Positions 15,689 through 24,867 are shown, counted from the first letter of the stretch. The stretch: 64,000 nucleotides of DNA from Clostridiales bacterium (GCA_004554085.1 SFNY01000009.1:20837-84836); one strand, 5' to 3'. The notes: generated from the sequence alone by a model not told the origin. Numbers and translations: made by a program.

Positions 15689-18145
15689 TCAGTCGGCGAT
15701 GGAGTATTCCGCGCCGACTGCGGTGTTTTCCGTGCCCTTCAGGCCGTCCAGATAGGCTTCGATGACGGCGATCAGCGCAGGGGAGGCCTGCGCACCGGCG
15801 TAACCGTTCTGAATGTAGACGACGACCACGATCTGAGGATTGTCCGCAGGCGCGTAGCCCACGATCCAGGCGTTGTTTTCCACGTCCAGCTCGGTTCTCT
15901 GGGAGGTTCCGGTCTTGGCAGCAATGGAGTACTCGGTATTCTGGAAGTATTTACCTGCGGTTCCGCCGTCCTCCATGCTGGTCACGTCCTTCATGCCCTC
16001 CTGAATCAGCGCAAAGTAGTAGGGATCGGTGGTGATCTGGTTGGCGATCACCGGCTCCTTCTCCAGCACCACGGTGCCGTCGGCGGCGATGATCTTGTCC
16101 ACGATCTGCGCGTCGTACACGGTGCCGCCGTTGGCGATGGCGGATACGTAGCGTGCGACGGCGATAGGGGTCAGCTGGGTGATGGACTGGCCGATGCCCA
16201 GCATGATCGTCTCATTGGGCGTCCAGAATATATCCTGCAGGTAGGTGACGAACTCGTTGACCAGGAAGTTGTTCGTGATGTAGCTGGAGGGGATGCCCAG
16301 GTCGTACTGGAGCACCTCGCGGATGGGGGCGAGCCAGTCGTTCTTGGTGTCGTAGGAGACGGAGATCTTCAGCAGGGACGTGACGGCGCTCTCCACGACC
16401 TCCTCGCTCAGATCCATGCCGCGCGCGTCGGAGATCTCATAGATGCGCTCCCGGATCGCCTTGGCCGCCAGCAGGGGCTTCGCGGTGTACTGGTTGTTGA
16501 CGGCGTAGTTGGGATCGTAGAGCATGTCCTGGTTGCCCACGAAGCTGGTGGTCTCGCCGGGCAGCTCAATGTTGGTCTTGGTGGTCAGTCCCAGCCTGGC
16601 AGCCCACTCGTAGAGCTTGGTCACGCCCAGGCGGTAGCTGGTTTCGTAGAAGTAGTAGTTGCAGGAGTTTTTGATGGCCTCCATGACGGTCTGGTTCGTG
16701 TGCTTGTAGCGCTGTGACGAGGCAATCCAGCATTTCGCGGGGTTGTAGGTGTTGGTCTTGGTGAAGGCGCCGATGTCGTCGATGGTCTCGCTGGGGGTAA
16801 TGGCGCCTTCTGCGAGGCCCGCCAGCGCGGTGCACAGCTTGAAGATGGAACCGGGGGTGTCGCCGGTGGAGATGGCGCGGTTGTACAGGGGATCGTTGAG
16901 CTCCAGCACGGCGTTCCACTTGGCATTGTCCACCGTACCGCCGTTAAACATGGACAGGTCGTACTCAGGGTAGCTGATCATGCCCAGCACCCGGCCGGAG
17001 TTGGGATCCATGGCGACGATTGCGCCGGATTCCGCCAGCGCGATCTCACGCTCGGCCTCTTCATACTGGGCCAGAATCTCTGCGTTGTCCTTCTGCCAGG
17101 ACTCCTTGGCAATCAGCTCCACCTGGGTCTCGCGGATGCTTGCGATGGTGTCCACCAGCGCGTCGGTCATGGCCTTTTCCAGATCCACGTCGATGGTCAG
17201 CACCACGGAGTTGCCGTCGGTGGGGGCGGTGTAGTTCAGCTCGCGCACGACCTTGCCGCGGGTGTTGCGCTCCACCTCGCGGCTGCCCTGGCGGTAGGAG
17301 ACGTAGGGGGAGAGCTGATCCTCCAGCGAGTATTCGATGCCCGCCGCGCCGATGAAGGCGTCGTTGGGGTAGCCCTTGCTCTGGTAGCTCTCCAGCTGAG
17401 TGGCCGAGATCTTGCTGATGTAGCCCACCTCGTGGCAGGCCACGGTTCCCTGGGGATAGACGCGGGTGGAGGATTCACTGATGTCCACGCCGTCCAGCTC
17501 CATGGACTTGGATTCGATCTCGGAGACGGTCTCGAAGCCCACGTCGTAGGCGATGGTGACGGGCAGGGAGTTGAAGGAGTTCATGCGGGACTCCTGCCAC
17601 AGCGACAGCACCTTCACGATCATGTCCTCGTCCAGATCCTTGGGGATGCAGTACTTCTCCAGCAGCGTGTCGAAGAGCTCCTCCTCGGGGACGTTGGTCA
17701 TGTAGAAGTTGGCGCGCCACTGGCGCTCGCGCGAGGCCTCCACGGTCTCGCTGCTGGAGCCGGAGTTGAAGCGCCACGCGCCGGTCTCGTCCTTCTTCAG
17801 CCAGAAGCTGTTGACGGTGGTCTTGCCGTTGGATTCGATCAGGCGGATCACGTCGATGAGCACCTGGGTGTAGTTTGCGCGATCCGCCTCGGTGGACTTG
17901 GTGGGGTCGCGGTAGAAGGTGACGTTGTAGCTGGTCTCGTCATAGGCCAGCGGAACCATGTTGGTATCGTAGATGGTGCCGCGCTTGCCGTAGACCGTGA
18001 TGGTCTTGGTGGACTTGGTGGAAGCGCGGGCCACGTAGCTTTCGGAATTGGAGACGATCATGCTGTACAGCCGGACGAACATCGCACCGAACACGAATAC
18101 CAGTATGGCCGCCATAATCAGAATTCGACCTTTGTAGGGCTTCAA
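15689..18145 (-). CDS. mrdA: Penicillin-binding protein 2 (class B transpeptidase)
   Basis: 818 aa, long for PBP2. N-terminal membrane anchor (8-30), a pedestal domain, then the transpeptidase with active-site SIFK in TPGSIFK, SCN in KNSCNYYF and KTGT in AAKTGTSQ. It crosslinks the peptidoglycan made by RodA. The extra length lies in the pedestal and in an insert between the SCN and KTG boxes. It overlaps mreD by 4 nt (ATGA). minCDE, often found between mrdA and rodA in Clostridia, are absent. Confidence 0.9.
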   Translation of the reverse strand: MKPYKGRILIMAAILVFVFGAMFVRLYSMIVSNSESYVARASTKSTKTITVYGKRGTIYDTNMVPLAYDETSYNVTFYRDPTKSTEADRANYTQVLIDVIRLIESNGKTTVNSFWLKKDETGAWRFNSGSSSETVEASRERQWRANFYMTNVPEEELFDTLLEKYCIPKDLDEDMIVKVLSLWQESRMNSFNSLPVTIAYDVGFETVSEIESKSMELDGVDISESSTRVYPQGTVACHEVGYISKISATQLESYQSKGYPNDAFIGAAGIEYSLEDQLSPYVSYRQGSREVERNTRGKVVRELNYTAPTDGNSVVLTIDVDLEKAMTDALVDTIASIRETQVELIAKESWQKDNAEILAQYEEAEREIALAESGAIVAMDPNSGRVLGMISYPEYDLSMFNGGTVDNAKWNAVLELNDPLYNRAISTGDTPGSIFKLCTALAGLAEGAITPSETIDDIGAFTKTNTYNPAKCWIASSQRYKHTNQTVMEAIKNSCNYYFYETSYRLGVTKLYEWAARLGLTTKTNIELPGETTSFVGNQDMLYDPNYAVNNQYTAKPLLAAKAIRERIYEISDARGMDLSEEVVESAVTSLLKISVSYDTKNDWLAPIREVLQYDLGIPSSYITNNFLVNEFVTYLQDIFWTPNETIMLGIGQSITQLTPIAVARYVSAIANGGTVYDAQIVDKIIAADGTVVLEKEPVIANQITTDPYYFALIQEGMKDVTSMEDGGTAGKYFQNTEYSIAAKTGTSQRTELDVENNAWIVGYAPADNPQIVVVVYIQNGYAGAQASPALIAVIEAYLDGLKGTENTAVGAEYSIAD

Positions 18146-18696
18146 AAGTGTTTCACCTCCCGGGTGGATCGCCCTCCGCCGCCCCTGCTGGCCTTGCCGG
18201 CGTACAGGCGATGGAAGACGGGATGCAGAAGCTGGGTCAGCACGGTGATGAGCGCCACGCGGATGGCGAGGTTGCCCACGTAGACCCAGGTGAATACGGC
18301 CGTGGAGAAGTATTGCAGCAGGAGCATGACCACCTCGTACACGGCGACCAGGACGGCGATCCAGATCATGCGGATGGCGAGGATGTTCAGACGCTCGATG
18401 CGATCCATGCTGCGGTCGATCTCCGGCTGCTGATCCAGCAGAAAGCCGATCAGAAAGCCGATGGCGATGTAGGGGAACAGCTTCATGCCCAGCGTTCCGG
18501 CGGTCACGTCCAGCAGAAGGCCGGCGATCGTGCCGTAGAGCAGGCCGTAGGTGCGGCCCAGCTGCACGCCGATCAGGATCACCACGATCAGCGACAGCGG
18601 CAGCGCGAAGCGCCCGCAGTAGAACACGGGGATGACCGCGGTGTCCAGCAGCACGCTCAGCAGCACGGTCAGAAGCGGCGCAATTCGTTTCAGCAA
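18142..18696 (-). CDS. mreD: Rod shape-determining protein MreD
   Basis: 184 aa with five to six membrane segments, matching MreD in size and operon position. It links MreC to the RodA/PBP2 machine. The gene lies 28 nt after mreC and overlaps mrdA. MreD sequences vary widely, so synteny is the main support. Confidence 0.85.
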   Translation of the reverse strand: MLKRIAPLLTVLLSVLLDTAVIPVFYCGRFALPLSLIVVILIGVQLGRTYGLLYGTIAGLLLDVTAGTLGMKLFPYIAIGFLIGFLLDQQPEIDRSMDRIERLNILAIRMIWIAVLVAVYEVVMLLLQYFSTAVFTWVYVGNLAIRVALITVLTQLLHPVFHRLYAGKASRGGGGRSTREVKHF

Positions 18697-18724
18697 GGCA
18701 GAAACCTCCGTTCAGGCAGGGTTG

Positions 18725-19846
18725 TTAGTCCCCAGCAGCCCACTCATCCTCAAACAGGCTAGTGATGCGGCTGCTCTCGGGCGCGTCGGTGGTATCCGGG
18801 ATGGGCGTGGGGCGCGTCCAGTAGTCGATGGCCTGGGTGGGCTCGGGCGTGGGTGTGGCGGCGGCGTTGGGCCTGGGGGTCGGCGTGGCGCCGTAGGCCT
18901 CGGTGGTCTGGAGCGTGCGCACGTCGGGCAGGTTCTCGTCGGAGTCGGTCTCGATGACCGTGCGCAGGATGAAGACCTCCTCGATGCGCTGGAAGTCCAC
19001 CGAGGGCGTGACCACCGCGTAGGTGCCCTCGGAGCCCGCGTCCAGGCTCAGGGCTGTGACGGTGCCGATCTTGAGTCCCTTGGGATAGGTGGAGTCCGTG
19101 CCGGAGGTGATCACCGTGTCGCCGGGGGAGATGCTGTTGATGTTGGGCAGGTAGTAGACGAAGCACTCGGCGGTGTCGTCGTCGGAGGAAACCTGGCCGC
19201 GCATGATGCCGTTGTCGCGGGTGCGCTGCATCAGGCAGGCCACCGAGCTGCGGGAATCGATGATGGAGATGACCTTGGAATAGTTCAGGCCCACCTCGTA
19301 CACGCGGCCGATCAGACCGTCGCCGTTGACCACGGCCATGCCGGTGGTTACGCCGCTGTTGGAGCCGCGATTGACGGAGAATGTCTCAAACCAGGGGCCT
19401 GCGTCCCGCGCGATCACCTTGGCGTAGACGGGTTCAAGGGAGGTATATGTATCCCTTGCGTCGAGCAGGGTCTTGAGGTTCTCGTTCTCCCGCACGGCCT
19501 CCTCGGCCTCCTGAAGCTCCATGCGCAGCTGTTCGTTCTCAAAGGAGAGCGCGTCGTATGCCTGCTGAAGCTCAGTCAGACTCTTGCGGTCGGTGAAGAA
19601 GTCCTTGACGCCGGTGGTGACGCTGCGGAAGGCGTTCTGCACCGGCGTGACCAGCGTGCCGACTGCGTTTTCAAAGATGGAGATTTGGCCGCTGCTGCGG
19701 ATCACCAGGAAGAAGATGACGGCGGCGACGACCAGAACGACCAGCGTGGTGAACAGGATGCGGCGCAGCTTGCGAAGGCGGGTGCTCTGCACCTCGGGAT
19801 TTCGCTTGGTGGAATAGCGCTTGCCGCGCGACTTTTTCTTAGCCAT
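18725..19846 (-). CDS. mreC: Rod shape-determining protein MreC with Pro/Thr-rich tail
   Basis: 373 aa: basic cytoplasmic start, one transmembrane helix (about 32-52), a coiled coil (about 85-125), then the periplasm-side beta domains with VNRGSNSGV and PGDTVITSG motifs. The last 65 or so residues form a low-complexity tail rich in Thr, Pro and acidic residues (TPTPRPN, TPTPEPT) that ordinary MreC lacks. It would be outside the membrane, perhaps a wall-spanning or disordered linker. Confidence 0.88.
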   Translation of the reverse strand: MAKKKSRGKRYSTKRNPEVQSTRLRKLRRILFTTLVVLVVAAVIFFLVIRSSGQISIFENAVGTLVTPVQNAFRSVTTGVKDFFTDRKSLTELQQAYDALSFENEQLRMELQEAEEAVRENENLKTLLDARDTYTSLEPVYAKVIARDAGPWFETFSVNRGSNSGVTTGMAVVNGDGLIGRVYEVGLNYSKVISIIDSRSSVACLMQRTRDNGIMRGQVSSDDDTAECFVYYLPNINSISPGDTVITSGTDSTYPKGLKIGTVTALSLDAGSEGTYAVVTPSVDFQRIEEVFILRTVIETDSDENLPDVRTLQTTEAYGATPTPRPNAAATPTPEPTQAIDYWTRPTPIPDTTDAPESSRITSLFEDEWAAGD

Positions 19847-19876
19847 TTATGTTGCTCCTTCGGATGGGAGTTGGGA

Positions 19877-20917
19877 TCAGACTTCGAGCAGGCAGCCGGT
19901 GAGCTGGAGCTTCTGGTAGATTTTGTCGTCGGAGGCGGCGATGCACGCGCCGCGGGCGACCTCGTCCTGGGGATTTTCGCTGATGTTCACGGGGATGTTC
20001 AGCATCGCTGCGAGGCGCTCCCGCAGGCCCTCCAGCAGCGCGCCGCCGCCGGAGAGGTGGATGCCGTTGGTCAGCAGGTCCTCCGCCAGCTCCGCAGGGG
20101 TGTTCTCAAAGGCCTCGCGGATGCTCTCCAGCAGATTGTCCAGCGCGGGCAGGATCGCGCGCTGCACGTCCAGCGCATTGATCTCTGCGGTGGCGGGCTT
20201 GCCGGTGCGCGCGTCGCGGCCGCGCAGGGTCACGTTCTCCACCTCGGTCATGGGAATCTCCAGCGCCGTGGCCAGGTCGATCTTCAGATCCTCTGCGGTG
20301 CGCTGGCCGATGATCAGGCCCTTCTCCCGGCGAATGTAGCGCATGATGGCCTCGTCCAGGGCAAGGCTGCCGGTGCGGGTGGTGCGCGCGGCGACCACGC
20401 CGTTCATGGACAGCACGGCCACCTCCGTGGTGGAGCCGCCGATGAGCACCACCATCACGCCTCTGGCCTCCTCAATGGACAGCCCTGCGCCCAGTGCGGC
20501 GGCGATGCTGGCGCGGATCAGCGCGGCCTTCTTTGCGCCGCTTGCGCGCACGGCGCTCTGCGCCGCAGCGTGCTCCACGCGGGTTGCGCCGGTGGCCATG
20601 GAAACCACCAGCCGGTTTTTCTCCAGCGCGCGGCGCTTGCCCAGCGCCTTCTCCGCCAGGGACTTCATCAGCAGCGTGGCCTGCTCCACATCCGCCACCG
20701 CGCCGTCCATCACCGGGGACAGCAGCGCCACGTCCTTGGGGGTGCGGCCCAGCATCTGGCGCGCATCCCGGCCCACGCCGAGCACCTCGTCGGGGTCGTC
20801 GCGCAGGGTGAGCACGTAGCTGGGCTCGCGCAGCACCACGCCTTCGTTCTCTAGGCAGATGGTCACGTTGGCGGAGCCCAGATCCAGGCCCACGCCGCCG
20901 GTAGAAAACACGCCCAT
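19877..20917 (-). CDS. mreB: MreB-like actin homolog lacking conserved ATPase residues
   Basis: 346 aa, MreB length and fold. Phosphate-1 DLGSAN (12-17), LIGGSTTEV (158-166), GQRTAEDLK and the adenosine-site LSGGGALLEGL are recognisable. Conserved MreB positions have changed: the usual IEEP carrying the catalytic Glu is IRAS (134-137), the Asp before IGGGT is Leu158, the third Gly is Ser162, and AGDEMD is TGSLALD. ATP binding may persist, but hydrolysis is doubtful. It is first in the mre set, 20 nt after maf, with SD GGGAGG. A canonical paralog elsewhere in the genome is likely. Confidence 0.88.
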   Translation of the reverse strand: MGVFSTGGVGLDLGSANVTICLENEGVVLREPSYVLTLRDDPDEVLGVGRDARQMLGRTPKDVALLSPVMDGAVADVEQATLLMKSLAEKALGKRRALEKNRLVVSMATGATRVEHAAAQSAVRASGAKKAALIRASIAAALGAGLSIEEARGVMVVLIGGSTTEVAVLSMNGVVAARTTRTGSLALDEAIMRYIRREKGLIIGQRTAEDLKIDLATALEIPMTEVENVTLRGRDARTGKPATAEINALDVQRAILPALDNLLESIREAFENTPAELAEDLLTNGIHLSGGGALLEGLRERLAAMLNIPVNISENPQDEVARGACIAASDDKIYQKLQLTGCLLEV

Positions 20918-20937
20918 ATCGATAACCTCCCGTTCGG

Positions 20938-21531
20938 TCAGCAGGTGAAATCCTTCAGCATCTCCCGGATGTCGTCCACCGGGAAGCCGATCACGTTCTC
21001 ATAGGAGCCGTCGAAGCCCTCCACAAAGCCGTGGGCGCCGCCCTGAATGGCGTAGGCGCCGGCCTTGTCCATGGGTTCGCCGGTGGCGATGTAGCGGTCG
21101 ATCTCCTGATCGCTCAGCTCGCGGAAGCGCACGCCCGTGCGCACAGCGCGGGTTTCACTGCGACCGCTGGCCGCGTCGATGATCGTCACGCCGGTGAAAA
21201 CCTCGTGGGTGCGCCCGGAGAGCGCCGCGAGCATGCGGTGCGCATCAGCAGCGTCCCGAGGCTTGCCCAGTGCCGCGCCGTCCAGGGAAACCAGCGTGTC
21301 CGACGCAATGATTATGCCCTCTGTGCGGGTGGAGGCCACGGCCTCGGCCTTGCGGCGGGAGAGGATGGCGACCACGTCGCGGGCGTGTCCGGTGACGTTC
21401 TCGTCCACGTCCGGAACCTGTATCTCAAAGGTATAGCCCATCTGCGCAAGCAGCTCCCGGCGGCGGGGGGAGCCGGAGGCCAGAATCAGGCGGAAAGATT
21501 GCGTGCTTTTTTCGTTTGCATTGGAAATCAT
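20938..21531 (-). CDS. maf: Maf-family nucleotide pyrophosphatase
   Basis: 197 aa. Start set at ATG 21531, which has GGAGAAG 6 nt upstream; longer in-frame starts lack an SD. Family motifs: LASGSPRRRELL at the N terminus, SDTLVSLDG in the middle and YAIQGGAHGFVEGFDGSY near the end. Maf enzymes hydrolyse non-canonical or methylated nucleoside triphosphates and commonly head the mreBCD operon, as here. Confidence 0.9.
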   Translation of the reverse strand: MISNANEKSTQSFRLILASGSPRRRELLAQMGYTFEIQVPDVDENVTGHARDVVAILSRRKAEAVASTRTEGIIIASDTLVSLDGAALGKPRDAADAHRMLAALSGRTHEVFTGVTIIDAASGRSETRAVRTGVRFRELSDQEIDRYIATGEPMDKAGAYAIQGGAHGFVEGFDGSYENVIGFPVDDIREMLKDFTC

Positions 21532-21570
21532 GGTACACTTCTCCATATTGATCGAAACTAACCACCCTAT

Positions 21571-21598
21571 ATTATAGCACACAAACGTGAGGTTTCAA
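21571..21598 (-). promoter_or_regulatory. Promoter of the maf-mre operon
   Basis: TTGAAA (21593-21598), 16-bp spacer, TATAAT (21571-21576), about 40 nt before the maf start. Confidence 0.7.
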
Positions 21599-21699
21599 AG
21601 CGTTTGCGGGCTTCGTACCCATTTTGTCACGAACATATTACACTTTTCCCGGGATCGCAGAGCGAATGCCGGAGCCCTGCACGTCTTGGGTACAACAAA

Positions 21700-21729
21700 G
21701 CGAACCGAAGCGTTTGCGCTTCGGTTCGC
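21700..21729 (-). terminator. Terminator after the Nudix-like gene
   Basis: Perfect 12-bp stem GCGAACCGAAGC/GCTTCGGTTCGC with a 6-nt loop, followed on the minus strand by TTTGTTGT. Confidence 0.7.
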
Positions 21730-21742
21730 ACATTTGTCGGGA

Positions 21743-22177
21743 TCAGGCAGGGGTACCTTCCTTGCATTCCGTATAGATTTGATAGGCTGTGTCCAGAATC
21801 TGACGGTCGCAATCGTGGCTCAGCATCTCGCGCGCCTTCTGAACCGGGTAGTAGCCGCCGTTTAGAAATCCCTGGTCGAAGGAGATGTGATAGCTGTCGT
21901 CGTCCGCGATCATCGCGAACCACTGGATTCGGTTGCTTACGTCCTTGCCGCGACTCTCCGAAAAGAAGTCGTAGCGGGTATTGCCGGCAATGCCGATGAT
22001 GCGCGCATGAATCCCGGCTTCGTCCTCGACGCGCCAGAGCGCCACATCGTTGGAATGATTGCGGTTGCGGATCACGCCCTTCGGCATCACCCATTCGCCG
22101 CGATCGCTCATCAAAAGAAAAACCTGTTCATCGCAGAAAACAACGCCTCCCGCACAGCTGCGAATTGCACTTGCCAT
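21743..22177 (-). CDS. Nudix-fold protein with degenerate Nudix box
   Basis: 144 aa. The N-terminal AGGVVF strand and WVMPKG approach a Nudix box, but the box (G at VMPKG through DEAGI) departs from GX5EX7REUXEEXGU: the first Glu is Asn, the Arg-Glu pair reads Trp-Arg, and the first Glu of the EE pair is Asp. Catalysis on nucleoside diphosphate derivatives is therefore doubtful; a binding or regulatory role is possible. The C-terminal third is helical. Monocistronic with its own terminator, and divergent from the Sir2 gene. Confidence 0.7.
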   Translation of the reverse strand: MASAIRSCAGGVVFCDEQVFLLMSDRGEWVMPKGVIRNRNHSNDVALWRVEDEAGIHARIIGIAGNTRYDFFSESRGKDVSNRIQWFAMIADDDSYHISFDQGFLNGGYYPVQKAREMLSHDCDRQILDTAYQIYTECKEGTPA

Positions 22178-22334
22178 AGCTTAAACACCTTCCTTTTTAC
22201 GGCTAATGTTCATGATAGCACAAAAACGGGTAAATTACAATGATAAAAACGGGAAAAAAGCTGGGCAAGAAACATCGCTTGTGGACATGTTGCAAATTTA
22301 ATGCTAAAATAATGGATGAAAGGAAGGGACCATT

Positions 22335-23054
22335 ATGAAGGAAGCCCTGGAGACGCTGAAGCAGTGGGTGCGGGAGTCCAAACGCATCGTTTTCTTCGGC
22401 GGCGCGGGCGTCAGCACGGAGTCGGGCATCCCGGATTTCCGCGGCGTGGACGGCCTGTACCGGCAGAAGTACGCCTATCCCCCGGAGACGATCCTCAGTC
22501 ACGATTTCTTTGTGCGCAGAACGGAGGAGTTCTACCGCTTCTACCGGGATAAGATGCTCATCACGGACGCGCTTCCCAACGCGGCGCACAAAAAGCTGGC
22601 CCAGTGGGAACAGGAGGGCAAGCTCAGCGCTGTGGTGACGCAGAACATCGATGGCCTGCACCAGGCGGCGGGCTCAAAGAAGGTCTATGAACTGCACGGC
22701 TGCATCCTGCGGAATTACTGCATGGACTGCGGCAAGTTCTACGATGCACAGTACATCAAGGAGAGCGCCGGCGTGCCCAAGTGCAGCTGCGGCGGCGTCA
22801 TCAAGCCGGACGTGGTGCTCTACCAGGAGTCGCTGGATCAGGACTGCATCATGGGCGCGATCCATGCCATCGCCAACGCCGACCTGCTAATCATCGGCGG
22901 CACCTCGCTGAGCGTCTATCCGGCGGCCAGCTTCATCGACGACTATCGCGGCGACCGCATGGTGTTGGTGAACAAGACCGCCACGCCCCGGGACGACCGG
23001 GCCGATCTCATTCTGCGCGATCCCATCGGCCAGGTGTTCGCCCAGCTTCCCTGA
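22335..23054 (+). CDS. NAD-dependent protein deacylase (Sir2)
   Basis: 239 aa class III sirtuin. NAD-binding GAGVSTESGIPDFRG, catalytic QNIDGLH with the following His of ELHG, and a zinc ribbon CMDC ... CSC are all present, as is GTSLSVYPA. It removes acetyl or acyl groups from lysines using NAD. First gene of a run of three closely spaced plus-strand genes. Confidence 0.92.
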   Translation: MKEALETLKQWVRESKRIVFFGGAGVSTESGIPDFRGVDGLYRQKYAYPPETILSHDFFVRRTEEFYRFYRDKMLITDALPNAAHKKLAQWEQEGKLSAVVTQNIDGLHQAAGSKKVYELHGCILRNYCMDCGKFYDAQYIKESAGVPKCSCGGVIKPDVVLYQESLDQDCIMGAIHAIANADLLIIGGTSLSVYPAASFIDDYRGDRMVLVNKTATPRDDRADLILRDPIGQVFAQLP

Positions 23055-23057
23055 TCC

Positions 23058-23567
23058 ATGGCAGAGCGCATCTACGGCTTCGGGCCGGTGTGGCGGGCGG
23101 ACGCGCGTATGCTGATCCTCGGCTCCATGCCCAGCGTGGAGTCGCTGCACCAGAGCTTCTACTACGCTCATCCCCGCAACGCCTTCTGGCCGATGATGGC
23201 GGAGATTCTGGGCGAAGCAAGCCCGGAAACCATCGAGGAAAAGAAGGCCATGCTGCTGCGGCACCGCATCGCCCTGTGGGACACGGTGGGCAGCTGCGAG
23301 CGCGCGGGTTCGCTGGACAGCGCCATCCGCGATCCGCAGCCCAACGACTTTGAAGCGCTGTTCCGAAACTGCCCGAACATCAAACACATCTTTTTCAACG
23401 GCGCGACGGCGCATCAGCTCTATCTCAGGCTGGTGGCGAGGGGGGATGCGATGCGGAGCTACCACCGCATGCCCTCCACCAGCCCGGCCTACACCCTGAA
23501 ATATGAAATCAAGAAAGCGCGCTGGCAGGCAGCGCTGAAGGAGGCTTTTCCAGATGAACCCCTGTGA
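23058..23567 (+). CDS. DNA-deoxyinosine glycosylase (uracil-DNA glycosylase superfamily)
   Basis: 169 aa. The LGSMPSVESL and YYAHPRNAFW motifs mark the HDG/MUG-like branch of the UDG superfamily that excises deaminated bases, including hypoxanthine. The C-terminal FFNGATAHQLY contains the second conserved loop. It begins 3 nt after sir2 and overlaps the phosphorylase gene by 14 nt. Confidence 0.85.
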   Translation: MAERIYGFGPVWRADARMLILGSMPSVESLHQSFYYAHPRNAFWPMMAEILGEASPETIEEKKAMLLRHRIALWDTVGSCERAGSLDSAIRDPQPNDFEALFRNCPNIKHIFFNGATAHQLYLRLVARGDAMRSYHRMPSTSPAYTLKYEIKKARWQAALKEAFPDEPL

Positions 23568-24858
23568 CATCATTCGCAAAAAGCGCTTCGGCGGCGAATT
23601 AAATGAGGCGGAGATTCGCGCCTTTGTGGACGGCGTGGTGGACGGCAGCTTTGCCGATTATCAGGCATCCGCACTGCTGATGGCGATCTGCATCAACGGC
23701 ATGACGGACCGGGAGACGCTGGCGCTGACGCTGGCGATGGCGAAGTCCGGCGAGACGCTGGATCTCAGCGACATCCCCGGCATCAAGGCCGACAAGCACT
23801 CCACCGGCGGCGTGGGCGACACCACCTCGCTGGTGCTGGTTCCGCTGGTGGCGGCCTGCGGCGTGAAGATGGCGAAGATGTCCGGCCGCGGCCTGGGCTT
23901 CACCGGCGGCACGCTGGACAAGATGGAGTCCATCCCGGGCATGTCCATCGATATGGACGTGGACGCCTTCAAGCGGCAGGTGACGGACATCGGCTGCGCC
24001 ATCATCGGCCAGACGGCGGAGCTGGCCCCGGCGGACAAGGTGCTCTACGCCCTGCGGGACGTGACCGCCACGGTGGACTGCATGCCGTTGGTGGTGTCGT
24101 CGATCCTGTCCAAGAAGCTGGCGGCGGGCTGCGACGTGGTGGTGCTGGACGTGAAGAGCGGCAGCGGTGCGATCATGGACACGCCGGAGAAGTCGCGCAA
24201 GCTGGCGGAGATGATGGTGCGCATCGGCAACCTCAGCGGCAAGCGCTTCTCCGCGCTGATCACCGACATGGATCAGCCGCTGGGCAACTACATCGGCAAC
24301 GCGCTGGAGGTGGAGGAGGCCATCGACATCCTCGCTGGACGCACCCAGGGCGCGTTGAAGGACGTGGCGCTGGAGCTGGGCGCGCACATCCTGCGCAATG
24401 CGGGCGCTGTCGGAACGGTTCCCGAGGGCATAAAGCTGTTGGATTCCAAGATTCGCAGCGGCGAGGGCCTCAAAAAGCTGGCGGAGATGATCGCGGCACA
24501 GGGCGGCGATCCCCGGGTGTGCGAGGACACCGGCCTGCTGCCCAAGGCAAAGACGCTGATCGACATCAAGGCCGACCGCGCGGGTTACGTATCCTCCATG
24601 GTCACCAGCGACATCGGCAACGCTGCCAAGCTGCTGGGCGCGGGCCGCGAGCGCAAGACCGATGCGCTGGACCTGTCCGTGGGCATCGTGATGAAGGTGC
24701 GCGTGGGCGACCGCGTGAAGAAGGGCGACGTGCTCTGCACACTGCACGCCGGCGAGAAGTCCGACCGCACCGGCGCGTACAACCTGATGAAGCGCTCCAT
24801 AACCATCTCCGACGAGAAGCCCGAGCCGCGGCCGCTGATTCAGGCCGTGGTGGAGTGA
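23554..24858 (+). CDS. pdp: Pyrimidine-nucleoside (thymidine) phosphorylase
   Basis: 434 aa, normal family length. The phosphate-binding KHSTGGVGD loop and GRGLGFTGGTLDK match the thymidine/pyrimidine phosphorylase family. It splits thymidine or uridine with phosphate to base and (deoxy)ribose-1-phosphate. Thymidine versus broad pyrimidine specificity is not settled by sequence alone. Translationally coupled to the glycosylase upstream. Confidence 0.9.
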   Translation: MNPCDIIRKKRFGGELNEAEIRAFVDGVVDGSFADYQASALLMAICINGMTDRETLALTLAMAKSGETLDLSDIPGIKADKHSTGGVGDTTSLVLVPLVAACGVKMAKMSGRGLGFTGGTLDKMESIPGMSIDMDVDAFKRQVTDIGCAIIGQTAELAPADKVLYALRDVTATVDCMPLVVSSILSKKLAAGCDVVVLDVKSGSGAIMDTPEKSRKLAEMMVRIGNLSGKRFSALITDMDQPLGNYIGNALEVEEAIDILAGRTQGALKDVALELGAHILRNAGAVGTVPEGIKLLDSKIRSGEGLKKLAEMIAAQGGDPRVCEDTGLLPKAKTLIDIKADRAGYVSSMVTSDIGNAAKLLGAGRERKTDALDLSVGIVMKVRVGDRVKKGDVLCTLHAGEKSDRTGAYNLMKRSITISDEKPEPRPLIQAVVE

Positions 24859-24867
24859 GGAGGCGGC

